Origin: Peristeroidobacter agariperforans
GTDB lineage: Bacteria > Pseudomonadota > Gammaproteobacteria > Steroidobacterales > Steroidobacteraceae
Assembly: GCF_004138335.1 (NCBI RefSeq)
Contig: NZ_RYFW01000001.1
Span: 62,001 to 126,000, forward strand
Direction of reading: 5' to 3'
Length of the DNA: 64,000 bases
In this document: positions 34,459 to 43,529 of the stretch, in pieces
How the letters are laid out: each line of letters opens with the position of its first letter
Numbering within the stretch: the stretch's first letter is position 1
Notes under the pieces: model-generated
The model's database searches: none
What the model was told of the DNA's origin: nothing
What the model saw: the letters and a program-made list of their open reading frames with translations, nothing else
Program-made: the position numbers and the translations under genes

Positions 34459-35899
34459 TGGTCTACTCAAGTGGCTCTTGATTCCGATCGTGCTGCTTGT
34501 CGTATTCGTCGGCGTGCGATTGCTCTCCAGTCCGCCAACGCCCTCCCCGGCACGTTCCGCAAGTGAAGCAGCAAGCGAATTGACGGCTGAGGAAATGAAA
34601 AGTCTCGGCATCGAGGGCGACACCCCGGAGGACACCGTCGCGACGCTCGTGGCTCAGGTCAAGGAGTTACGAACCGAACTCAAGAGTGCCCTCGAGGGCA
34701 ACAAGCAGCAGAAGGCCGAGAACCAGCGCCTCCGCCAGCGCGAAAGCGCGATCGATCGGCGCATCCAGTCTGCACTCGAGGCCGAGCGGGACCGCTCGCG
34801 AGAAGATCGAGAGCAGGGCGCACGCGAGCAAGAGCGAATCCGCAGTCTCCTGCTCGAGCTGCAGCAGCAGCTTGACCGATCCTCACCCGGCCACGCCGAC
34901 CTACCAGTGGGTCTCGGGCTACGCGAAGAGGATGCCTACGGCCCGCACGACGTCTCCAGCCTCCAATGGGTCGAGCCGCAGGACGCAAGACCCGCAGATA
35001 GGAAAACGGGCTCGCGGCCAACATCATCCGCGAGCACTGCTGTGTTCCCGACGAGTTTTGGTCCAGCCCTAGACGATACAAAAGACACCCCGAGCTCCGA
35101 TGGTGACAAACAACCCGAGGGTGGTGTGTCACAGCGCGAGGTCAAGAAAGCTGATACCACGAGACCCATCTACACGGTGCCGGCGAATTCGACATTGATG
35201 GGCGCTGTCGCGATGACCGCGCTGATCGGACGTATCCCGGTCGACGGCGCGATCGATGATCCGTATCCGTTCAAGGTGCTCATTGGTGCGGACAACCTGT
35301 CGGCCAATGGCGTCGAACTGCCGGAGGTCGCGGGCGCCATCGCCAGCGGCACAGCCTCGGGCGACTGGACATGGTCATGCGTGCGCGGCCAGATACGCTC
35401 GATCACCTTCGTGTTCCACGATGGCACGATTCGCACTGTGGGCTCGACTGCTTCGGGCAACGGGACGACCGGCGACACCCTCCGCAGCGGTCTCGGGTGG
35501 ATCAGCGATCCACATGGCATTCCCTGTGTCAGCGGCCTACAGCGCAGCAACGCTCAACAGTATCTGACCTCACGATCGTTAATCACCGCGGCCGGCGCCG
35601 GCGCGGCTTCGCTCATCGACTCCGACAGCGGCAGCATCTCTTATGTCAGCCCCGCCGGATCGCTCGGCACGGTCGGCATCTCGGGGAATGAGGCAATGGG
35701 GCGCATTCTTTCGGGCGGCGTCCAGGACCTCGCACAATGGGTCAACAAACTATATGGCCAGGCTTTCGCTGCTGTGTACGTGCCACCTGGCGCGAAGGTG
35801 GCAATCCACATCGAACAGCCGCTCGCGATCGACTATGACGCGGCGGGACGCAAGGTGAACCACACCCTAGGAGCGAGTCATGTTTCGGATCTCGACTAA
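34448..35899 (+). CDS. TIGR03752 (PFL_4705-family) protein, VirB10/TraB-like
   Basis: 483-aa envelope-spanning T4SS channel protein. N-terminal membrane helix (LKWLLIPIVLLVVFVGVRLL), a coiled coil at about residues 50-135, a Pro/Ser-rich linker, then the conserved TraB C-terminal domain (IYTVPANSTLMGAVAMTALIG onward; VYVPPGAKVAIHIEQPLAID). I chose GTG 34448 with GGAGG six bases upstream; it overlaps the previous stop. Confidence 0.9.
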   Translation: MKSNGLLKWLLIPIVLLVVFVGVRLLSSPPTPSPARSASEAASELTAEEMKSLGIEGDTPEDTVATLVAQVKELRTELKSALEGNKQQKAENQRLRQRESAIDRRIQSALEAERDRSREDREQGAREQERIRSLLLELQQQLDRSSPGHADLPVGLGLREEDAYGPHDVSSLQWVEPQDARPADRKTGSRPTSSASTAVFPTSFGPALDDTKDTPSSDGDKQPEGGVSQREVKKADTTRPIYTVPANSTLMGAVAMTALIGRIPVDGAIDDPYPFKVLIGADNLSANGVELPEVAGAIASGTASGDWTWSCVRGQIRSITFVFHDGTIRTVGSTASGNGTTGDTLRSGLGWISDPHGIPCVSGLQRSNAQQYLTSRSLITAAGAGAASLIDSDSGSISYVSPAGSLGTVGISGNEAMGRILSGGVQDLAQWVNKLYGQAFAAVYVPPGAKVAIHIEQPLAIDYDAAGRKVNHTLGASHVSDLD

Positions 35900-36311
35900 C
35901 GCAACACGCATGGCACTGGTGGCCGTGGCGCTCAGCGGCTGCGCGACGAGCAAAGACACGCTGCTCACGCATGACAGCGCCACGATGCTCGACATCTGGA
36001 ACCAACACACGAGCGGTCAGCCGGGAGCCGGTGCAAATCGGGAACTACTGGATGCGCGGCAAGCACTGCGACGCCCATTGATCGAAGCGGACCGCTCAGC
36101 GGCACTCGCCGCCAATGTCACCTACACGCGCACGGCTCGCAGTGAAATCTATCGACAGTTTCCGCGCCTGCCGAATCCCGATCTCATCATGTACGTCTTT
36201 CCGCATCTCGCCGGGTCAGAGCAGGTTCCAGTGCCCGGCTACAGCACCGTCTTTGCTTTGCACTCGCGGGTCGAGTATGCCCTGCCGGGCGAACGCACCG
36301 ACGACTATTGA
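35880..36311 (+). CDS. TIGR03751 conjugative transfer lipoprotein
   Basis: 143-aa lipoprotein: signal with lipobox ALSGC, then LLTHDSATMLDIWNQHTSG and a C-terminal QVPVPGYSTVFALHSRVEYALPGE block typical of TIGR03751. Plays the TraV/VirB7-like part in the outer-membrane core. Overlaps the traB-like gene by 20 bases. Confidence 0.9.
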   Translation: MFRISTNATRMALVAVALSGCATSKDTLLTHDSATMLDIWNQHTSGQPGAGANRELLDARQALRRPLIEADRSAALAANVTYTRTARSEIYRQFPRLPNPDLIMYVFPHLAGSEQVPVPGYSTVFALHSRVEYALPGERTDDY

Positions 36312-36435
36312 CTGACCAAATCGCTCGCGAGACGCCCGCTATCGCTGGCGTGCGACTTACCGCGCGACTATTCCATCCTCGCTGAATCATCTCGCGCTCG
36401 TGTGTGACTGACTGCGTCAGCACCAAGCCAGGCGG

Positions 36436-36500
36436 CCATAGGTCCTCGAGGCTGCGCTGCGGTTCCCCGCAGTGACCAGAACTATCAGCTCGACATGCTG
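36436..36500 (+). ncRNA. Structured leader element, copy C (partial match)
   Basis: GGTC (36441-36444)/GACC (36474-36477) encloses CTGCGG/CCGCAG with a TTCC loop and keeps GGCTGCG on the 5' side, as in copies A and B. The following stem is CAGC/GCTG and lacks the GTYCGC strand, so this is the least certain copy. Lies about 80 nt upstream of the gene at 36579. Confidence 0.4.
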
Positions 36501-36578
36501 ACGGTCGTACTCGGACGCAGCAATGCCGATGCAGGGACTCTCCAAAATCATCCACACCCGCTATGCGAGGACTCGAAC

Positions 36579-36815
36579 ATGGCCGATGCTAAGATCGTTT
36601 CCGTCACCATAGGACCGATGCCACGTACGCTACCTGAAGGAATGGGTGACCCCATGCCAAAGGTTCACGCTTATTTCGATGATGGGACCGACGAGGTGCT
36701 CTTTCATTACTATCCGGATGAGATCTCCCTCACAGAGAGTGAGTTTATCGGGCTCACAGCTTTGGAAGCCAAAGCGCTACGTCGTCTCAAAGACGTTAGT
36801 TACTTGCGCTCCTGA
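36579..36815 (+). CDS. Small hypothetical protein inside the T4SS cluster
   Basis: 78-aa protein starting MADAKIVSVTIGPMPRTLPE, with GAGGA before ATG 36579. Predicted beta-rich N-terminus (VHAYFDDGTDEVLFHYYPDE) and helical C-terminus. Not a known T4SS part; it is flanked by structured element C and a strong terminator, so it is an independent cargo gene. Confidence 0.65.
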   Translation: MADAKIVSVTIGPMPRTLPEGMGDPMPKVHAYFDDGTDEVLFHYYPDEISLTESEFIGLTALEAKALRRLKDVSYLRS

Positions 36816-36871
36816 GTTCCTCAGCGCTGCTCGCAGAGTCTGATCTAGCCAACATCAAGCATCTACTTGAT

Positions 36872-36907
36872 GGGACACGGCTTCCCCGCTGCGGGAAGCC
36901 GTGTCCC
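36872..36907 (+). terminator. Strong intrinsic terminator
   Basis: 15-bp perfect stem GGGACACGGCTTCCC/GGGAAGCCGTGTCCC with a 6-base loop, followed by CCTTCTTTCTC. It ends the unit before the TraC ATPase. Confidence 0.8.
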
Positions 36908-37009
36908 CTTCTTTCTCCCGTCCGCACGATCGTGCATTGACCACGCGCGTGACGTGAGCAACACCATGAGCGCATACCGCGTGCATCTGGCAATAACACC
37001 GCCTCTGCC

Positions 37010-37085
37010 AAAGCGGTATGTAACGCGCACCGATTCCTAGCGGCACGACCCAGCTGACGCTCGCAGCATCACGCCTCTATCCCTC
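37010..37085 (+). ncRNA. Structured leader element, copy H (T4SS variant)
   Basis: CGGT (37014-37017)/ACCG pairing followed by CGCAGCATCACGCCTC, matching copy G at 32037 over about 68 positions without gaps. A short stretch before it (GTGAGCAACACC at about 36955) resembles the 3' end of the TIGR03747 gene, so this copy may also have travelled with that gene end. Ends about 20 nt before the TraC start. Confidence 0.5.
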
Positions 37086-37104
37086 CTACAGACAGGTAAC
37101 GCCT

Positions 37105-40100
37105 GTGATGCCCCTTCCCGCAACGCGCAAGGAACAGCCGAACGTGGCTGTGGGCCGTGATCTGATGAAGGCAGAGCAAGATGCTACCGCGGCATTCGCG
37201 CGAGCACCGTCCAAACCGAGCGAGCCCTCGGCGGATGCTTGGGAACAGTACGTCGCTCATCTGCGCGCTCACGGCATTCCTGCACCAGATACATGGCGCG
37301 AGTCACGGCATCGCCGCGCAACGCTCGCCGACGAACGAGCGCTTTATGATGTCGCACCGTCCTTCGTCGACATGCTCCCGTGGGTCGAGTTCTTACCCAA
37401 CTCACAAAGCCTGCTCCTCGAAGACGGACGGTCGGTCGCGGCGTTCTTCGAACTGACGCCGATCGCCACTGAGGGGCGCGAAACACTCTGGCTCGATCAG
37501 GTCCGTGACGCGCTGGAGGACTCGCTCCAGGACAGCCTCGATGAGCTCGATGACGACCCATGGGTCGTGCAGCTCTACGCTCAAGATGAGACTGGTTGGG
37601 ACCCGTATCTCCGCGCGCTCCGTGACTACGTTCATCCACGGGCCAAAGGAACGGCGTTTACCGAGTTCTATCTACGTTTGGTCGAGCACCACCTGCGCTC
37701 CGTGTCCCGGCCCGGCGGTCTCTTCCGGGATAATGCGGTGACGCAGCTGCCCTGGCGCGGTCAGACGCGACGCGTGCGCATGGTCGTCTATCGTCGCTTG
37801 AATGGCATTGATCGTGCCGGCCGGCACTGGGCGTCACGGAATGCATCTCCTCGCGAAGCGTTCCCCGAACAAGATCTGACCATCACCTGCGATCGACTCG
37901 TCGGTGGTCTGTCCAACGCGGGCATCAAGGCACGACGACTCGGCGCGGCCGACATTCACGCTTGGCTCGTGCGCTGGTTCAACCCGTCTCCGGCGATGCT
38001 TGGAACATCGCCCGAGGCCAGAGAGCGCTTCTATCAGCTCGTTGCCTACCCAGAGGATAGCAGTGCCGAAACGTTAGAGCTGGCGAGCGGCACCGATTTC
38101 GCGCAACGGCTTTTCTTTGGTTCCCCACGGTCCGATGCCGATCACGGTGTGTGGTCCTTCGACGAGCGGCCTCATCGCGTCGTCGTGCTCGACCGACTGC
38201 GCACGCCCCCGGTCACCGGGCACACGACGGGTGAGACCTCCAAAAGTGGCGAGGCGATCAACGCGCTCTTCGACCAGTTTCCCGATGACACGGTGATGTG
38301 CATCACGCTCGTGATCACACCACAGGACCGGCTCGAATCGCACCTGAATTATCTCGCCAGGAAATCCGTAGGAGACACGCTCGACTCCGAGCAGACTCGC
38401 CAGGACGTGCAGCAAGCCCGTTCCACGATTGGCCGCGCCCATAAGTTGTATCGTGGAGCAATCGCGTTCTACATACACGGTCGTGATCTCGCCGAACTCG
38501 ATGACCGCACGCTGCAACTAACCAACGCCCTCCTGGGCGCCGGCCTGCAACCCGTGCGAGAGCACGATGAGGTCGCGCCGCTTAACAGCTATCTGCGCTG
38601 GCTGCCCTGCAAGTACAACCCGGCCATGGACCGGCGGCAGTGGTACACGCAATTGATGTGGGCGCAGCATGTCGCAAACCTCGCGCCTATTTGGGGACGC
38701 CACCTGGGGACAGGACACCCCGGCATGACATTCTTCAATCGTGGCGGTGGTCTGGTCAGCATCGATCCGCTCAACCGCCTTGACCGACAGATGAACGCCC
38801 ATCTGTTCCTGTTCGGACCGACGGGGTCGGGCAAGTCGGCGACGCTCAGCAGCATGCTCAATCAGGTCACGGCGATCTACAGGCCGAGAGTCTTCGTCGT
38901 CGAGGCCGGCAACTCTTTCGGGCTGTTTGCTGACTTCGCTCGACGGCTGGGGCTGAGCGTGCATCGAGTGCGACTCGCACCTGGCGCCGGCGTGAGCCTC
39001 GCACCGTTCACAGACGCCCGCCGACTCGTGGAAACGCCGAATGATGTTCAGACCCTGGACGTCGATGCGTTGGACGAACCGGATACGCCTACGGGACGGA
39101 CCGACGATCCCGATGAGCAGCGCGATGTACTCGGTGAACTTGAGATCACCGCTCGCCTGATGATCACCGGCGGCGAAGAGCAGGAAGAAGCGCGGATGAC
39201 GCGCGCCGACCGCAGTCTCATCCGCCAGTGCATCATCGACGCCGCACAATACTGTTCATCGCAGCGACGTACCGTTCTCGCCGGAGACGTGCACGATGCC
39301 CTACGGCGCCGCGCGAGCGATCCCGTGCTGCCCGAGCCGCGCAGAACGCGCCTGCTCGAGATGGCCGATGCCATGGACATGTTCTGCCAGGGCGCGGACG
39401 GCGAGCTCTTCAATCGCCCAGGGACGCCGTGGCCAGAGGCGGATATCACAATCGTGGATCTGGCGACCTTTGCGCGCGAGGGATATCACGCGCAACTCGC
39501 CGTCGCTTACGTCAGCCTCATCAACGCAGTCAACAATATCGCCGAGCGCGACCAGTATCTCGGTCGGCCACTGATCAACGTGACGGATGAAGGTCACATC
39601 ATCACGCGAAATCCGCTCCTCGCCCCGTATGTGGTGAAGATCACGAAGATGTGGCGAAAGCTCGGCGCTTGGTTCTGGTTGGCGACGCAGAACCTGGACG
39701 ACCTTCCGGCGGTCGCGAAGCTCATGCTCAACATGATCGAGTGGTGGATCTGTCTCAGCATGCCGGTCGATGAAGTGGAAAAAGTGGCGCGCTTTCGCGA
39801 GCTCAGCCCTGCGCAGAAAGCCCTCTTGCGCTCGGCTCGCAAAGAAATGGGCAAGTACTCAGAAGGCGTCATTCTCAGCAAGTCGACGGAGATCCTGTTT
39901 CGCGCCGTTCCCCCGAGCCTCTACCTGGCGCAAGCCATGACGGAATCGGACGAGAAGCATGAGCGCCATCAGCTGATGACCTCGGAAGGAATTAGCGAAC
40001 TGCAGGCGGCCATGCGTGTTGCCGAGCGGCTGGATCGCTCACGCGGCATCGAGCCGCTGTCCTTCGAGGAACTTATTGCGAGCACTACGGCGCGCCCGAC

Positions 40101-40122
40101 GCCTGGCAGTCCCAATAAATAG
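37105..40122 (+). CDS. traC: Conjugative transfer ATPase TraC (PFL_4706 family, TIGR03744)
   Basis: 1005-aa VirB4/TraC ATPase that powers pilus assembly and transfer. The N-terminal TraC/VirB4 domain holds the first half. Walker A LFGPTGSGKSATLSSML is near residue 570 and a Walker B-like INVTDEGHIITRNPLL near 822. The full length is typical. Start is GTG 37105 or the adjoining ATG 37108. Element H and a terminator precede it, so it probably has its own transcription signal. Confidence 0.95.
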   Translation: MMPLPATRKEQPNVAVGRDLMKAEQDATAAFARAPSKPSEPSADAWEQYVAHLRAHGIPAPDTWRESRHRRATLADERALYDVAPSFVDMLPWVEFLPNSQSLLLEDGRSVAAFFELTPIATEGRETLWLDQVRDALEDSLQDSLDELDDDPWVVQLYAQDETGWDPYLRALRDYVHPRAKGTAFTEFYLRLVEHHLRSVSRPGGLFRDNAVTQLPWRGQTRRVRMVVYRRLNGIDRAGRHWASRNASPREAFPEQDLTITCDRLVGGLSNAGIKARRLGAADIHAWLVRWFNPSPAMLGTSPEARERFYQLVAYPEDSSAETLELASGTDFAQRLFFGSPRSDADHGVWSFDERPHRVVVLDRLRTPPVTGHTTGETSKSGEAINALFDQFPDDTVMCITLVITPQDRLESHLNYLARKSVGDTLDSEQTRQDVQQARSTIGRAHKLYRGAIAFYIHGRDLAELDDRTLQLTNALLGAGLQPVREHDEVAPLNSYLRWLPCKYNPAMDRRQWYTQLMWAQHVANLAPIWGRHLGTGHPGMTFFNRGGGLVSIDPLNRLDRQMNAHLFLFGPTGSGKSATLSSMLNQVTAIYRPRVFVVEAGNSFGLFADFARRLGLSVHRVRLAPGAGVSLAPFTDARRLVETPNDVQTLDVDALDEPDTPTGRTDDPDEQRDVLGELEITARLMITGGEEQEEARMTRADRSLIRQCIIDAAQYCSSQRRTVLAGDVHDALRRRASDPVLPEPRRTRLLEMADAMDMFCQGADGELFNRPGTPWPEADITIVDLATFAREGYHAQLAVAYVSLINAVNNIAERDQYLGRPLINVTDEGHIITRNPLLAPYVVKITKMWRKLGAWFWLATQNLDDLPAVAKLMLNMIEWWICLSMPVDEVEKVARFRELSPAQKALLRSARKEMGKYSEGVILSKSTEILFRAVPPSLYLAQAMTESDEKHERHQLMTSEGISELQAAMRVAERLDRSRGIEPLSFEELIASTTARPTPGSPNK

Positions 40123-40189
40123 GGATCGGCGCCAACGCGTGTTCACTGCTGCAGTGAGCTCTCCGCTCGTCCATCTTGATCTCGATTCT

Positions 40190-40296
40190 GCAGCTATCGG
40201 TCTTTCAGGCTGCGTGCGGCTCTGCGCATCGACCGAAACCCAGTCCGCATATGCATCGTAGCCGCGGACCTTCACCAGCACATCTGGTGGCGATGC
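40190..40296 (+). ncRNA. Structured leader element, copy B (three hairpins)
   Basis: Stem 1 CGGTC (40198-40202)/GACCG (40231-40235), with a short inner TGCG/CGCA pair. Stem 2 GTCCGC (40243-40248)/GCGGAC (40264-40269) with GCATC in its loop. Stem 3 CACCAG (40273-40278)/CTGGTG (40284-40289), then CGATGC. It aligns directly to copy A at 18220 although the genes behind the two are unrelated. Lies about 90 nt upstream of the gene at 40389. Confidence 0.7.
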
Positions 40297-40388
40297 ACTT
40301 CTCTTCAGCCAAGTCAGCGATCTTCGAAAGATGGCGTGCATCTTTCAAACAGTCGTGCCTTTTCAACCACTCACTGACGGGAGATGAT

Positions 40389-40820
40389 ATGCACACTCAT
40401 AATATACGCAGCGCCGGGGCCCTCTATGTCGAACGGCTGCAGCAAGCTGTCCGAGTCATGAAAGGACTTTCGGAAGACGAGCGTTCGCACTTCGATATTG
40501 ATCTGTTCGCGATTCGCAACAAGAGCGGCGTTTCCGCATGCATTGCCGGCTTCTGTGGTTTTGATCCGTGGTTCCAGGCCGAAGGCTTTATGACCACCGT
40601 TGGCGACGATAAGTCCCTATCCCGCGGACAGGTCAGTATCCCCGTGGAGATCTTTTTCGGTACTGAGGAACCGTTCTACCGTTCCGGCTATGGGCCTGCG
40701 TTTCGCGACCGTCCGATCTCAGTCGATCAGGCCATCGCGGCACTAAACAGGGCAATTGCGTCATTCGATGCGAGCTCGAACACCGAGACTCCTTCAGCCG
40801 GCGCATCAAGAGCGGACTAA
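40389..40820 (+). CDS. Hypothetical ICE protein behind leader element B
   Basis: 143-aa protein, GGGAG before ATG 40389. N-terminal amphipathic helix (GALYVERLQQAVRVMKGLSE), then alternating strands with two cysteines (CIAGFCGFDPWFQAEGF) and a C-terminal helix with a Ser-rich tail. No recognised family. The upstream frame runs through the structured leader, so the later start is preferred. Confidence 0.65.
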   Translation: MHTHNIRSAGALYVERLQQAVRVMKGLSEDERSHFDIDLFAIRNKSGVSACIAGFCGFDPWFQAEGFMTTVGDDKSLSRGQVSIPVEIFFGTEEPFYRSGYGPAFRDRPISVDQAIAALNRAIASFDASSNTETPSAGASRAD

Positions 40821-40939
40821 GGACCTCTGTATGGACACGCGCACCAAGGTTGGCCGCGTGTCCTCTCACCTTGATGCCTGTCGCGGCATCCCGAGAGTCC
40901 CGTCCCAGTTAACCACTTCCTTCTTGCAGGAGACCTTTC

Positions 40940-41168
40940 ATGCGTCTCTGTTCCGCGTTGTCCGATCTGTGACCAGCCTGCGATTGGCACCGTTGATCTC
41001 ATCCCCGGCATTGCCCTCTTCACCGGCATCGGGCCTGATGGCTCAGCGATGTACTGCGGAGAGACCCGAGTTGATTGGAATGGTCAGCAAGTTCGCCGAG
41101 GTCCGCATCAGCTCCGGCTCGCGATCTGTGGTGAACACGAATGGGAGTCTCAGATCAATGAATCATGA
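40940..41168 (+). pseudogene. Small zinc-finger-like gene broken by a frameshift near its start
   Basis: ATG 40940 has AGGAG seven bases upstream but stops after ten codons. Shifting frame at about 40957 opens a coherent frame to the TGA at 41166: CPICDQPAIGTVDLIPG, then GIGPDGSAMYCGETRVDWNG and LRLAICGEHEWESQI, with a CxxC pair and later cysteine/histidine. The match of start signal and downstream frame suggests one inserted or lost base. It could be a sequencing error. Confidence 0.5.
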
Positions 41169-41364
41169 AATTTTGCGCAAGGTCGCAGCGAAACATACGT
41201 CCTCTCTGAGGCGAGCATCATGTGTTGCGATGAGGTCGTCGTTTGTCATCCGTCGCATCGCCGCATTCTAGCGAGCCAGACGACCTGTCATTTCGGACTG
41301 CGCCCGAGCCGATACGTGCCGTGCGCGCGCTCTACCCAATTTCTTCACCCGAGGAAACTACTTC

Positions 41365-41724
41365 ATGCTGAGATTCAAAAATGGTGATCTGCGCTTGGTC
41401 TTGGAAGAAGCCAAGGCGAATGGCTGCAAGATCCTTCTCGTCAAGGACCATGGCGTGTACATGATGTCTGCCATCGGCGAGAAGGACGATCGTGGCACAC
41501 ACAAGCGATTGGCCTACGCGATCGGGTGCAATCCAAACGTCGACGATTCTGATGCGTGGTGGGACACCGCGAGGCTCGAGTTTGGCGGCGACGATTTCGT
41601 CGAGCGATTCGACGTCACTGACCCGGTCTTCGAGGCCATTCTGAACGGCACTGACGATCTGCTCGTGAGCGCGACCGAAACGCACATTCAATTGGAAACT
41701 GCTGCGCCACTTTCTCCTACCTAA
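41365..41724 (+). CDS. DUF3085 family protein
   Basis: 119-aa protein, GAGGAAAC before ATG 41365. The N-terminus LRFKNGDLRLVLEEAKANGC followed by ILLVKDHGVYMMSAIGEKD matches DUF3085, a small family of ICE and plasmid accessory proteins. Function unknown. Confidence 0.75.
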   Translation: MLRFKNGDLRLVLEEAKANGCKILLVKDHGVYMMSAIGEKDDRGTHKRLAYAIGCNPNVDDSDAWWDTARLEFGGDDFVERFDVTDPVFEAILNGTDDLLVSATETHIQLETAAPLSPT

Positions 41725-41757
41725 AGATCGAATCCGGAGAACTTGGGAGGCGATGTT

Positions 41758-41952
41758 ATGAGCACGCTTCGATTCTCCGATGGAGTAGCGATCGATACTT
41801 CCGGCGACTATCGCACGCTGAGATTGCCGGATGGATGGTATGTCGTTGGGAATGGACTCTGTTGTCCGTGTCGAGGCGAAAGCGACGCGATCAAGCTCAG
41901 GGATGAGCTGAAAAAGAACGTATCGAATCAAACCTCCCGCCAGGTCCCATAG
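41758..41952 (+). CDS. Small conserved ICE/plasmid protein
   Basis: 64-aa protein starting MSTLRFSDGVAIDTSGDYRT, with GGGAGG before ATG 41758. The order RFSDG, DTSG, LPDGWYVVGNG is seen in a small protein family on plasmids and ICEs. Probably co-transcribed with the DUF3085 gene (33 bp apart). Confidence 0.65.
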   Translation: MSTLRFSDGVAIDTSGDYRTLRLPDGWYVVGNGLCCPCRGESDAIKLRDELKKNVSNQTSRQVP

Positions 41953-41966
41953 CCTTCTCTTAGCTC

Positions 41967-42005
41967 CGCGAAGGGACATACGGTCAACCGACCTGTCCCT
42001 TCGCG
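41967..42005 (+). terminator. Hairpin terminator
   Basis: 12-bp perfect stem CGCGAAGGGACA/TGTCCCTTCGCG with an inner CGGT/ACCG pair in the loop, 14 nt after the previous stop. No long T-run follows. Confidence 0.65.
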
Positions 42006-42102
42006 TTCAATCCGCTCTACTCACGTTCGCATTGTTTGCGGCTGCACGACGCGGCTTCGGTTCGACTACCCACTGGACCTGCTTCCTCCAGTGGTACTAC
42101 AG

Positions 42103-43077
42103 ATGCGCTCAGGGCGAAGGACTCACGACAGAAGCTCGAATCGACGTCTTTTGGTTGTCGTATCGGTCTCGGGTGGAAAGGACAGCACCGAAACCGCCTT
42201 CCGAGCGATTGACCAGGTGGGCGTCAAGCGCTGCAAGTTCGTCTTCGCCGACACTGGCAATGAGCATGAGTTGACCTACGAGTATGTGGGCCACTATTTG
42301 CCGACCGTGCTGGGCGCCAATGTCGACGTCGTTCGTGCGGAGTTCTCGCGCCAGATTGCCGCCAAGCGCGTTTACTGTGAAACAGTGTGGCCCGAGAAAG
42401 GCGTGCCTGAGAAGATCGTGCAACGCGCGCTGCGCGTACTGCATCCGACCGGCAATCCATTTTTGGATCTGTGCCTGTGGAAGGGACGATTTCCCTCACG
42501 CATGGCTCAGTTCTGCACGCAGCACCTAAAGCGCATCCCGCTCGATCGGTATCTGCTTGATCGGATCGCCGAAGGCTTCTCAGTCGAAAGCTGGCGCGGC
42601 ATTCGGCGAGACGAGAGTCTACACCGGCGCAACGCTCCTGATCGCGAACGAGTCGCTGAGGGGTACTGCATCGTGCACCCCATCGCGGACTTGACGAGCA
42701 TGGAAGTCGTCGCCGCCGTGCGAGCGCGCGGCGTCGAGCTCAATCCTCTCTATAAACTGGGTATGCGACGTGTGGGGTGCATGCCCTGCATCAACTGCTG
42801 CAAGGACGAACTCCTGGAAATCTGGAAGCGATTCCCTGAATACCTCGCCATCAAGCGTGAATGGGAGTCGCTGGTTTGCTTGGCCTCCAAGCGCGGATGG
42901 AGCACGTTCTTCACCGATGCCGCCAGGGACGGCGAGACCGAGGCGGAGTTGTTCGATCGTTTGTGCATCGACGGACGCGTGCGCTGGGCACAAACGGCTC
43001 GCGGCGGTCGCCAGATCGATGCCTTTCGATTGCAGGCCCCGCCGGCATGCAGTTCGGTGTACGGTCTATGCGAATGA
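42103..43077 (+). CDS. PAPS-reductase-like PP-loop protein inside the T4SS operon
   Basis: About 325-aa protein of the phosphoadenosine-phosphosulfate reductase superfamily. PP-loop VSVSGGKDSTETAF near residue 20, FVFADTGNEHELTYEYV (second strand), WRGIRRDESLHRR and a C-terminal cysteine set (GCMPCINCCKDELLEIW) that could hold an iron-sulfur cluster. Related proteins on mobile elements take part in sulfur transfer (DndC-like) or are uncharacterised; true sulfate reduction is unlikely here. The start is uncertain: GTG 42091, ATG 42103 or a later TTG near 42150. A CCACTGGA/TCCAGTGG hairpin (42070-42094) precedes it. The stop overlaps the next T4SS gene. Confidence 0.8.
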   Translation: MRSGRRTHDRSSNRRLLVVVSVSGGKDSTETAFRAIDQVGVKRCKFVFADTGNEHELTYEYVGHYLPTVLGANVDVVRAEFSRQIAAKRVYCETVWPEKGVPEKIVQRALRVLHPTGNPFLDLCLWKGRFPSRMAQFCTQHLKRIPLDRYLLDRIAEGFSVESWRGIRRDESLHRRNAPDRERVAEGYCIVHPIADLTSMEVVAAVRARGVELNPLYKLGMRRVGCMPCINCCKDELLEIWKRFPEYLAIKREWESLVCLASKRGWSTFFTDAARDGETEAELFDRLCIDGRVRWAQTARGGRQIDAFRLQAPPACSSVYGLCE

Positions 43078-43529
43078 GCGCACCCACTGGACGTACCACT
43101 GACAGCGATGCTTTCAGGGGTGTTTGGATATTGCTGCTCATGACTGCCTGTGCACTTGCCTTTGAGGCGAGTGCACGGGCAGCGGAGATCTGGGTGATCA
43201 CCGATCGGGAACATCCGATGGAGATGGCACCGGGTGTTCGCCTGATTGAGTTGGATGCCCCAGCACGCATCAAAGCCGAACTGTCATCGAAGTTGCCTTC
43301 CGATCCGGCACAGGCGTCGCTGATCGCGCAACAGCGATTGAAGCGCGGCGGCTCTGAACTGCAAGAGCGCTTGGCAACGGCGTATCAGGGCGTGATCGGT
43401 GCCTGGAGCCTGGGCGTCACCAAGGTCCCCGCCATCGTCGTCGATCGGCGATATGTCCTCTACGGAGAGACAAACATTGCGCGCGCACTGGCGAGTGTTG
43501 AGGATTATCGACAGAGGACGCAGAGATGA
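43074..43529 (+). CDS. TIGR03757 (PFL_4709-family) ICE protein, DUF1525
   Basis: 151-aa exported protein with a membrane/signal segment (WILLLMTACALAFEASARA), then EIWVITDREHPMEMAPGVRL and a C-terminal VTKVPAIVVDRRYVLYGETN, the thioredoxin-like block of DUF1525. ATG 43074 overlaps the PAPS-like stop as ATGA; ATG 43068 is possible. Part of the TraU-side T4SS genes. Confidence 0.88.
   Translation: MSAPTGRTTDSDAFRGVWILLLMTACALAFEASARAAEIWVITDREHPMEMAPGVRLIELDAPARIKAELSSKLPSDPAQASLIAQQRLKRGGSELQERLATAYQGVIGAWSLGVTKVPAIVVDRRYVLYGETNIARALASVEDYRQRTQR

Noticed and set aside
38518-39249. 243-codon minus-strand frame opposite traC
   Set aside because: Antisense to the conserved VirB4/TraC ATPase; no independent start signal.
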